Source: Pseudomonas sp.
Lineage (GTDB): Bacteria; Pseudomonadota; Gammaproteobacteria; Pseudomonadales; Pseudomonadaceae
Length of the DNA stretch: 7,262 bases
Reading direction: 5' to 3'
Assembly: GCA_003488145.1 (NCBI GenBank)
Contig: DNMQ01000483.1
Location: forward strand, 1-7,262
Both the position numbers and the translations under genes were made by a program. Below are positions 1-6,307 of the stretch, in pieces; position 1 is the first letter of the stretch; every line of letters starts with the position of its first letter. Below the pieces are notes generated by a model. It was not told the DNA's origin. It made no database searches and worked only from the letters and a program-made list of their open reading frames with translations.

Positions 1-783
<783 letters not shown>

Positions 784-790
784 CCCGCGC

Positions 791-813
791 GGCACCGTTG
801 CACAGACGGTGCC
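791..813 (+). terminator. Hairpin after the dehydrogenase gene, possible weak terminator
   Basis: A perfect 8-bp inverted repeat, GGCACCGT (791-798) and ACGGTGCC (806-813), with a 7-base loop, starts 7 bases after the dehydrogenase stop codon. It has no T tract after it, so it is not a standard intrinsic terminator. It could slow or process the transcript, or act as a protein-binding palindrome. It overlaps the possible -35 element of the downstream regulator gene. Confidence 0.35.
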
Positions 814-825
814 GGTCGCTACACT
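798..825 (+). promoter_or_regulatory. Possible sigma-70 promoter for the IclR regulator gene
   Basis: TTGCAC (798-803) and TACACT (820-825) are separated by 16 bases. The -10 matches TATAAT at 4 of 6 positions; the -35 matches TTGACA at 3 of 6. Transcription would start near 832, leaving a leader of about 40 bases that contains a second small hairpin (GCGCCC 831-836 with GGGCGC 841-846). The match is modest and the regulator could equally be read through from the dehydrogenase gene. Confidence 0.3.
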
Positions 826-873
826 CGTGCGCGCCCTGCGGGGCGCTCAGCTCATTGAACGACAAGGCAGACG

Positions 874-1659
874 ATGCGCAGCATTCCCCGCGAGAAAGGC
901 TCCTCCATCACCCGCGTGCTGGAAATCATCGAGGCGGTCGCTGCGGCGAAGGAGCCGCTCAGTCCGACGGCCCTGGCCGAACGGCTAGACATTCCCAAGG
1001 CCAGCGCGCACCGGCTGGTGCAGACGCTGGAAAAGGAAGGCTTCCTGCAGTTCGGCCTGCGCGGTGGGCTGTTGCCGGGCGAGCGCCTGCATGTCGCGGC
1101 GCTGAACATTCTGCGCAGCAGCCGGCACAAGGCGCTGCGCCAGGCGATCCTGCGCCAGCTCTCCGAAGCCATAGGCGAGACCTGTGGGCTGGCCATCCCC
1201 GATGGGCTGGACATGCTCTATTTCGACCGGGTGCAGACCAACTGGCCGCTGCAGATCAACCTGCCCATCGGCAGCCACACGCCGCTCTGGTGCACCGCCA
1301 GCGGCAAGCTCTACCTCGCCTCGCTGCCGCCGGAGCAACTGGAACGAGTGCTGCCGCGCCTGCCGCTGCAACGGATGGCGCGCAACACCCTGACCGACCT
1401 CAGCGCGCTGCGTGACGACCTGGCGCGGGTGCGGGAAGAGCAGCTGGGCACCGATTCCGAGGAGTTCCTCGACGGCATGGTCGCCTGTGCGGTGCCGGTG
1501 CGTGATGCCGACGGCGAGCTGCTGGCCTGCCTGTTCAGCCATGCACCGGTGATTCGGTGCTCGATGGCGCAGCTGCTGGAGTTCGTGCCACGGCTGCGCG
1601 CCGCGGCGAGCGAGCTGGAAGCGGTGCTCGGCAGCGCGGCGGCGCTGGAGCCGCGCTGA
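874..1659 (+). CDS. IclR-family transcriptional regulator
   Basis: A 261-residue protein of normal IclR length. Residues ~10-59 form the winged helix-turn-helix (SSITRVLEIIEAV, then ALAERLDIPKASAHRLVQTL, with the recognition helix at about 41-52). Residues ~75-255 are the IclR effector-binding domain, with the conserved GSHTPLWCTASGKLYLA (133-149) and the later DSEEFLDGMVACAVPV stretch. IclR proteins bind palindromes near promoters of catabolic genes as dimers or tetramers and respond to a small metabolite. The ATG at 874 is preceded by AAGG (864-867) with 6 bases of spacing, which supports this start. It lies just downstream of the semialdehyde dehydrogenase gene in the same direction, so that gene or its operon is the obvious target; the effector cannot be read from sequence. 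The gene ends one base before the stop codon of the opposing membrane-protein gene. Confidence 0.93.
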   Translation: MRSIPREKGSSITRVLEIIEAVAAAKEPLSPTALAERLDIPKASAHRLVQTLEKEGFLQFGLRGGLLPGERLHVAALNILRSSRHKALRQAILRQLSEAIGETCGLAIPDGLDMLYFDRVQTNWPLQINLPIGSHTPLWCTASGKLYLASLPPEQLERVLPRLPLQRMARNTLTDLSALRDDLARVREEQLGTDSEEFLDGMVACAVPVRDADGELLACLFSHAPVIRCSMAQLLEFVPRLRAAASELEAVLGSAAALEPR

Positions 1660-1660
1660 G

Positions 1661-2278
1661 TCAGATCACGTAGAACAGAATGGCGATGAAGTGCAGCAGG
1701 CTGCCAACCATCACGAAGATGTGCCAGATGCCATGCCAGTGGCGGAAACGGTCGTCGAAGACGTAGAACACGATGCCTACCGTGTAGCAGATGCCGCCCG
1801 CCAGCAGCCAGGCGAAGCCGGCACCGCCGAGCGCCGCCAGCAGCGGCTTGACCGCCACCAGCACGATCCAGCCCATCACCGCATAGATCACCAGTGACAG
1901 CACCCGCGCCTCGGAGCGCGGCTTGATCTCCTGCAGCATGCCGATTACCGCCAGGCCCCAGACGATGCCGAACAGCGTCCAGCCCCAGGGGCCGGCCAAG
2001 GTGACCAGGCAGAACGGCGTGTAGCTGCCGGCGATCAAGAGGTAGATGGACAGGTGATCGAGCTTGCGCATGACCACCTTCGCCCGCCCGCGCAGGCTGT
2101 GGTACAGCGTCGAGATGCTGTAGAGCAGGATCAGGCTGAGGCCGTAGATCGCTGCACTGACGATCTTCGCCAGCTCGCCGTCGAGCGCCGCCAGCACCAG
2201 CAGCCAGATGGCGCCCAGGCAGGCCAGCAGGGCGCCGACCAGGTGCGTCCAGGCATTGAAGCGTTCACCGTGGTACAT
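1661..2278 (-). CDS. Hemolysin III family (PAQR/YqfA-like) integral membrane protein
   Basis: A 205-residue, very hydrophobic protein with about seven membrane segments. It opens with YHGERFNAWTHLVGA, as bacterial hemolysin III/YqfA proteins do. The family's metal-site residues are all present: STLYHS (residues 56-61, His60), KLDH (Asp74, His75), AGSYTPF, and HGIWH (182-186) in the last helix, matching the S-x3-H, D and H-x3-H pattern of the PAQR/alkaline ceramidase superfamily. The family name comes from a Bacillus cereus protein; real haemolytic activity is not established for most members and a membrane-lipid or stress role is more likely. I chose ATG 2278 because GGAGGG sits 5 bases upstream (- strand); a longer frame from TTG at 2308 would add 10 residues not typical of the family. 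The gene lies 96 bases downstream of rep, same strand. Confidence 0.92.
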   Translation of the reverse strand: MYHGERFNAWTHLVGALLACLGAIWLLVLAALDGELAKIVSAAIYGLSLILLYSISTLYHSLRGRAKVVMRKLDHLSIYLLIAGSYTPFCLVTLAGPWGWTLFGIVWGLAVIGMLQEIKPRSEARVLSLVIYAVMGWIVLVAVKPLLAALGGAGFAWLLAGGICYTVGIVFYVFDDRFRHWHGIWHIFVMVGSLLHFIAILFYVI

Positions 2279-2292
2279 CGAATCCCTCCAGA

Positions 2293-2321
2293 AACCGCGA
2301 TCGGCCAAGCATGCCGCGGTT
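2293..2321 (-). repeat. Inverted repeat in the leader of the hemolysin III gene
   Basis: AACCGCG (2293-2299) and CGCGGTT (2315-2321) form a 7-bp stem around a 15-base loop. It lies between the rep stop codon and the Shine-Dalgarno sequence of the hemolysin III gene. On the minus strand the stem runs into TTTCT, a poor T tract, so it could be a weak terminator for rep or a leader hairpin. The rest of the 96-base gap shows no clear promoter. Confidence 0.35.
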
Positions 2322-2374
2322 GGGTTACGGGATACAAACCGGCGTTGAACGCTCCTCGAACCCAGGCGCTGCGA

Positions 2375-4384
2375 TCAGCGCTTGAGCATCGCCCGCATCG
2401 CCGCCAGCGCGTCGTTGCCGCGCGCGGCCTTGACCTCCACCGGCGCGTCTTCCTGGCCTTCCCAGACCAGGTCCTCCGGCGGTAGCTCGTCGAGGAAGCG
2501 GCTCGGCGTGCAGTCGATCACCTCGCCGTACTGCTTGCGCTTGGCGGCAAAGGTCAGCGCCAGGTTGCGCTTGGCACGGGTGATGCCGACATAGGCCAGG
2601 CGCCGCTCTTCCTCGATGGTGTCGGCCTCGATGCTGGAACGGTGCGGCAGGATTTCTTCCTCGAAGCCGATGATGTACACCGAGGGAAATTCCAGGCCCT
2701 TGGAGGCGTGCATGGTCATCATCTGCACTCCTTCGGCACCTTCTTCCTCTTCCTGCTGACGCTCGAGCATGTCGCGCAGCACCAGCTTGCCGATGGCGTC
2801 CTCGATGGTCATGTCGCCGTCTTCGTCCTTGTCCAGCGTGCTCTTCAGCGCGTCGACGAGGAACCAGACGTTGCCCATGCGCGCGTCGGCCACCTTGTCG
2901 CTGGAGGCGTTCTGCCTGAGCCAGTTCTCGTAGTCGATGTCCATCACCATGCTGCGGATGGCGGCGATCGGGTCGTTCTGCGCGCACTGCTGGCGCACGT
3001 TGTCCATCCAGTGCTTGAAGCGCGACAGACGCTCGGCGTAGCGGCTGTCCAGATGGGTGCCGAGGCCGATCTCGTCAGCGGCGGCGTACATGCTGATGCC
3101 GCGCTCGCTGGCGTAGTTGCCGAGCTTCTCCAGGGTGGTAGAGCCGATCTCGCGGCGCGGCACGTTGATCACCCGCAGGAAGGCGTTGTCGTCGTCCGGG
3201 TTGACCAGCAGGCGGAAGTAGCTCATCAGGTCCTTCACCTCCTGGCGGGCGAAGAAGCTGGTGCCGCCGGACAGGCGATAGGGAATCTGGTGGTGCTGCA
3301 GCTTCAGCTCCATCAGCTTGGCCTGGTAGTTGCCGCGGTAAAGGATGGCGAAGTCGCTGTAGGGGCGCTGAGTACGCAGGTGTTCGGTGAGGATTTCAAG
3401 CGCCACGCGCTCGCACTCGGCGTCCTCGTTGCGCGTGCGGATCACACGGATCTCGTCGCCGTGGCCCATCTCCGACCACAGCTGCTTCTCGAACACGTGC
3501 GGGTTGTTGGCGATGAGGATGTTGGCGCACTTGAGGATGCGGCTGGTGGAGCGGTAGTTCTGCTCCAGCATCACCACTTTCAGTGAGGGGTAGTCCTCCT
3601 TCAGCAGCATCAGGTTTTCCGGACGCGCGCCGCGCCAGGCGTAGATCGACTGGTCGTCGTCGCCGACCACGGTGAACTGGTTGCGCATGCCCACCAGCAA
3701 CTTGACCAGCAGGTACTGGCTGGCGTTGGTGTCCTGGTATTCGTCCACCAGCAGGTAGCGGATGCGGTTCTGCCATTTCTCCAGGATGTCGGCGTGCTCC
3801 TGGAAGAGTTTCACCGGCAGCAGGATCAGGTCGTTGAAGTCCACCGCGTTGTACGCCTTGAGCGTGCGCTGGTAGTGCAGATAGACGATGGCGGCGGTCT
3901 GCTCCTTGGGGTTGCGTGCGTTGGCCAGCGCTTCGTCGGGCAGGATCAGGTCGTTCTTCCAGCTGTCGATGTAGTTCTTGATCTCGTCCGCACCGTCATC
4001 GCCGGAATATTCCTTCTGCATGATGTCGGTGAGCAGCGCCTTGATATCGCCGTCATCGAAGATCGAGAAGCCGGGCTTGTAGCCCAGGCGTGCGTATTCC
4101 TTGCGGATGATGTTCATGCCCAGGTTGTGGAAAGTGGACACGGTCAGGCCGCGCGCCTCGGCGCCCTTGAGCAGGCTGCCGACGCGCTCTTTCATCTCGC
4201 GCGCGGCCTTGTTGGTGAAGGTCATGGCGACGATGTGGCGGGCCTGGATGCCGCAATGCTGTACCAGATAGGCAATCTTGCGGGTGATCACGCTGGTCTT
4301 GCCGGAGCCGGCACCGGCGAGCACCAGAAGTGGGCCGCCGACGTAGTTCACGGCTTCCTGTTGCCGAGGGTTGAGTCGGGACAT
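2375..4384 (-). CDS. rep: ATP-dependent DNA helicase Rep (SF1A, 3'-5')
   Basis: A 669-residue UvrD/Rep-type superfamily 1 helicase, close to the 673 residues of E. coli Rep. Motifs appear in order: AGAGSGKT Walker A (23-30), motif Ia TFTNKAAREM (55-64), Walker B DEYQD (214-218), motif III VGDDDQSIYAWRG (240-252), motif IV QNYRST (275-280), motif V HASKGLEF (559-566) and motif VI VGITRAK (599-605). Rep moves 3' to 5' on single-stranded DNA, clears proteins from DNA ahead of the replisome and helps restart forks. The start MSRLNPRQQEAVNYV matches the family; UvrD and PcrA are less likely because of overall resemblance to Rep and the short C-terminal tail. No good Shine-Dalgarno precedes the ATG. 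The hemolysin III gene follows on the same strand, and a GGDEF/EAL gene is divergent. No signs of damage. Confidence 0.97.
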   Translation of the reverse strand: MSRLNPRQQEAVNYVGGPLLVLAGAGSGKTSVITRKIAYLVQHCGIQARHIVAMTFTNKAAREMKERVGSLLKGAEARGLTVSTFHNLGMNIIRKEYARLGYKPGFSIFDDGDIKALLTDIMQKEYSGDDGADEIKNYIDSWKNDLILPDEALANARNPKEQTAAIVYLHYQRTLKAYNAVDFNDLILLPVKLFQEHADILEKWQNRIRYLLVDEYQDTNASQYLLVKLLVGMRNQFTVVGDDDQSIYAWRGARPENLMLLKEDYPSLKVVMLEQNYRSTSRILKCANILIANNPHVFEKQLWSEMGHGDEIRVIRTRNEDAECERVALEILTEHLRTQRPYSDFAILYRGNYQAKLMELKLQHHQIPYRLSGGTSFFARQEVKDLMSYFRLLVNPDDDNAFLRVINVPRREIGSTTLEKLGNYASERGISMYAAADEIGLGTHLDSRYAERLSRFKHWMDNVRQQCAQNDPIAAIRSMVMDIDYENWLRQNASSDKVADARMGNVWFLVDALKSTLDKDEDGDMTIEDAIGKLVLRDMLERQQEEEEGAEGVQMMTMHASKGLEFPSVYIIGFEEEILPHRSSIEADTIEEERRLAYVGITRAKRNLALTFAAKRKQYGEVIDCTPSRFLDELPPEDLVWEGQEDAPVEVKAARGNDALAAMRAMLKR

Positions 4385-4414
4385 GGTGTTCAGGTCATTC
4401 GAAGCGGGGGCGGG

Positions 4415-4423
4415 AGTTTAACA
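4415..4423 (-). promoter_or_regulatory. Extended -10 promoter for rep
   Basis: On the minus strand TGT is followed directly by TAAACT (4415-4420), fitting the extended -10 form TGnTATAAT with 4 of 6 matches in the hexamer. No convincing -35 is seen at the usual distance, as is common for extended -10 promoters. Transcription would start near 4408, giving a C-rich leader of about 24 bases before the rep ATG. Confidence 0.42.
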
Positions 4424-4486
4424 GGCTGCCGCGCCGATGCTGGCCCGTTGCAGGTTCAATAAATCACCGATCGTCGCAGTTGGGGC

Positions 4487-4514
4487 TTGGCTGATCGAAA
4501 TAATGGATTAGTCT
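4487..4514 (+). promoter_or_regulatory. Possible promoter for the GGDEF/EAL gene
   Basis: This is the most A/T-rich part of the gap between rep and the GGDEF/EAL gene. TTGGCT (4487-4492, 4 of 6 to the -35 consensus) and TAGTCT (4509-4514, 3 of 6 to the -10) are 16 bases apart. The match is weak; another sigma factor or a start elsewhere in the gap is possible. If correct, the leader would be about 110 bases long and would include the hairpin at 4564-4580. Confidence 0.22.
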
Positions 4515-4563
4515 TGTGCGCGCTGCAGGAGGCAGGGCGTTTGCATAGGGCTGTGCGGGAAAT

Positions 4564-4585
4564 CGGGCGTGTAGCGCCCGTCTTT
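4564..4585 (+). terminator. Leader hairpin followed by TCTTT, terminator- or attenuator-like
   Basis: CGGGCG (4564-4569) and CGCCCG (4575-4580) form a 6-bp all-G/C stem around loop TGTAG, followed at once by TCTTT (4581-4585). This has the layout of a short intrinsic terminator, but the T tract is short and broken. It lies 45 bases before the chosen ATG of the GGDEF/EAL gene. It may be an attenuator in the leader, a chance structure, or coding sequence if translation starts upstream at TTG 4541. Confidence 0.35.
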
Positions 4586-4630
4586 CAAATCACCGAGTCC
4601 GGAGGCCGCTTGCCAGCGCCCGCTCAATCC

Positions 4631-6268
4631 ATGCCGCTGTTGCTGTTGGCTGATCGACCCGAATGGGCCGAGCGGCTGCGCGCCTGCCTGCAGGGCTCGC
4701 ATAGCAAGGAACGGCTGATCATTGCGGCGGATTGGGACACGGCCAGTGCGTATCTGGAAACGCCCTGCCTGCTGCTGGCGACACCGGAATGCCAGGCGCT
4801 CGCCGAACGCTTCCCGTGGCCGCTGATCCTGCTGCTCGACGACGAACCGACGCAGATGCCGGAAGGCGCGGTCGACTGGCTGGTGGGCGACCAGCTCAGT
4901 GCCGAGGTGTTGCGCCGCTGCCTGCGCTATCTGCGCGAGCGCTGCAACCTGCAGGGAACCTTGCAAAGGCTGGCCGAGCAGGACCCGCATACCGGCATCG
5001 CCAACCGCCAGGGCTTCCAGGCGCTGCTGTTCGATGCCCTGGCCGAACATCAGGAACAGGACCTGGTGCTTGGCTATCTCGATCTCGACAACTTCCGCCA
5101 CGTCAACGATGCCCTCGGCCACCAGGCCGGGGATCGCCTGATTCTGCAGGTGGTGGCGCGGCTCAAGGCGCAGCTGGAGGTCGGCGACATGCTGGCGCGG
5201 CTGGGCGGCGACGAGTTCGCCCTGCTGCTCGATACCCGCAACGATCCGGAGCGCGCTGTGGCGGTCGCCGATCGCATCGTCGAAGCACTGGCGGAGCCTT
5301 ACTGGGTGGAGGGCGAGAGCCTGATGCTGGGCTGCAGCGTCGGGCTGGCGCGTGCCAGCGAGGGGATCGACGCCGATCCGCTGCTCTGGCACGCGCAGAT
5401 CGCCATGCGCCAGGCCAAGGCGGCCCAGGGCTGCACCTGGTGTTTCTACGATGAACAGGTCAGCCGCAGCGCGCGCAGCCTCGCCGATCAGGAAGGCGAG
5501 CTGCGCCGTGCGTTGCGTCGCGGTGAGCTGGAGCTGCACTACCAGCCGCGGCTGTGCCTGGAAAGCGGGCGCATCGTCGGACTGGAGGCACTGGTGCGCT
5601 GGCTGCACCCGGAAAGAGGGCTGCTGGGGCCGGATGCCTTCATTCCCATGGCTGAGGAGAGCGGCCTGATCGTGCCGCTCGGCTACTGGGTGATCGCCCG
5701 CGCGCTGCGCGATTTGCAAAGCCTGCATGAGGGCGGCGCGGATTCACTGCACATGGCGATCAACCTGTCGTTCCGCCAGTTTCAGGACAGTCAGTTGCTG
5801 CCGACCCTCAACCGGCTGATCGACGAGCGCGGCATCGACCCGCACTGGCTGGAATTCGAACTCACCGAAACCGCGGTGATGCGCCGCAGCGAGCAGGTGC
5901 AGAGCGCCATGCATGCGCTGGGCGAGCTTGGCGTGCGCTTTTCGCTGGACGATTTCGGCACCGGCTTCTCGTCGTTCGTGCACCTGTCCAGCCTGCCGAT
6001 CACCCTGCTGAAGATAGACAAGAGCTTCGTCGCCGGCATGGTCGTGCGGCCCGAGAAGTCGCAGCTGGTGCAGGCGATGGTCGGCCTGGCGCACAACCTC
6101 GATCTGGATGTGGTGGCCGAGGGCGTCGAGACCACCGAGCAGCTCGAGCTGCTGCGCCAGTTCGGCGCCCAGCAGGTGCAGGGCTATCTGGTCAGCCAGC
6201 CGTTGCCGCTGGCCGAGCTGCTGCATTTCATGAGCGCCGAGCGACTGGCAGCCGGCCTGGCGCATTGA
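4631..6268 (+). CDS. Receiver-like/GGDEF/EAL protein, probable c-di-GMP phosphodiesterase
   Basis: A soluble 545-residue protein with three domains. Residues 1-~115 look like a response-regulator receiver fold (PLLLLADRPEWAERL start, DWLVGDQLSAEVLRRCLRYLRER end), but Thr51 sits where the phospho-accepting Asp is expected and the conserved Lys is missing. The GGDEF domain (~130-290) keeps LDLDNF (150-155) and GGDEF (192-196); the inhibitory RxxD is E183-x-x-D186 and the C-terminal GRN-like site is QGC. The EAL domain (~300-540) is complete: EAL (319-321), N378, ELTE (410-413), DDFGTG (440-445), K461, E497. It therefore most likely hydrolyses c-di-GMP to pGpG, affecting motility, biofilm or exopolysaccharide. 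The start is uncertain: ATG 4631 begins exactly at the receiver strand but has no Shine-Dalgarno. TTG 4610 has GGAGG 4 bases before it, and TTG 4541 has AGGAGG 8 bases before it. P. aeruginosa has a GGDEF/EAL gene next to rep as I recall; orthology not checked. Confidence 0.92.
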   Translation: MPLLLLADRPEWAERLRACLQGSHSKERLIIAADWDTASAYLETPCLLLATPECQALAERFPWPLILLLDDEPTQMPEGAVDWLVGDQLSAEVLRRCLRYLRERCNLQGTLQRLAEQDPHTGIANRQGFQALLFDALAEHQEQDLVLGYLDLDNFRHVNDALGHQAGDRLILQVVARLKAQLEVGDMLARLGGDEFALLLDTRNDPERAVAVADRIVEALAEPYWVEGESLMLGCSVGLARASEGIDADPLLWHAQIAMRQAKAAQGCTWCFYDEQVSRSARSLADQEGELRRALRRGELELHYQPRLCLESGRIVGLEALVRWLHPERGLLGPDAFIPMAEESGLIVPLGYWVIARALRDLQSLHEGGADSLHMAINLSFRQFQDSQLLPTLNRLIDERGIDPHWLEFELTETAVMRRSEQVQSAMHALGELGVRFSLDDFGTGFSSFVHLSSLPITLLKIDKSFVAGMVVRPEKSQLVQAMVGLAHNLDLDVVAEGVETTEQLELLRQFGAQQVQGYLVSQPLPLAELLHFMSAERLAAGLAH

Positions 6269-6274
6269 TCGACC

Positions 6275-6298
6275 GCGTCCTGGCCGGCGCCAGGACGC
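6275..6298. terminator. Perfect hairpin between convergent genes, probable bidirectional terminator
   Basis: GCGTCCTGGC (6275-6284) and GCCAGGACGC (6289-6298) form a perfect 10-bp stem with loop CGGC. It fills most of the 39-base gap between the stop codon of the GGDEF/EAL gene and that of the opposing betT gene. No T tract follows on either strand, so release may need Rho or the hairpin may serve mainly to protect both 3' ends. Confidence 0.55.
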
Positions 6299-6307
6299 AG
6301 CTCGGCT

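Larger units (their letters stand above)
4461..4596 (+). repeat. Pair of 10-base direct repeats AAATCACCGA in the divergent control region
   Basis: AAATCACCGA occurs exactly at 4461-4470 and again at 4587-4596, start to start 126 bases apart, in the gap between the divergent rep and GGDEF/EAL genes. The first copy lies upstream of the possible + strand promoter and the second just after the leader hairpin. A regulator-binding role is possible but unproven. The interval given spans both copies. Confidence 0.4.

Noticed and set aside
985..1542. A 185-codon minus-strand frame opposite the IclR gene
   Set aside because: It is a shadow of the IclR coding frame, with Gln/Arg/Ala-rich sequence and no recognisable domain.
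2340..2374. GGTTCGA-like element on the minus strand after rep as a tRNA T-arm
   Set aside because: The flanking bases do not pair into a T stem and no other tRNA arms are present.
2642..3586. A 314-codon plus-strand frame, and another at 3794-4462, opposite rep
   Set aside because: Both are antisense to intact rep helicase motifs and have low-complexity Val/His/Ala/Leu-rich translations with no recognisable family.
4401..4415. G-rich run (GGGGGCGGGAG) as a possible G-quadruplex
   Set aside because: Only two G tracts are present, so a four-tract intramolecular quadruplex cannot form here.
4503..4511. Minigene ATG-GAT-TAG as a leader peptide for the GGDEF/EAL gene
   Set aside because: There is no ribosome-binding site before it and the frame is too short to be distinguished from chance.
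4385..4630. c-di-GMP riboswitch in the leader of the c-di-GMP enzyme gene
   Set aside because: I looked for the conserved GEMM-type core segments and did not find them; only a short hairpin and a direct repeat are present.
4508..5728. A 406-codon open frame on the minus strand inside the GGDEF/EAL gene
   Set aside because: It is antisense to a gene with complete family motifs, its protein is a Gln/Ala/Arg/Leu-rich shadow typical of high-GC DNA, and I recognise no domain.
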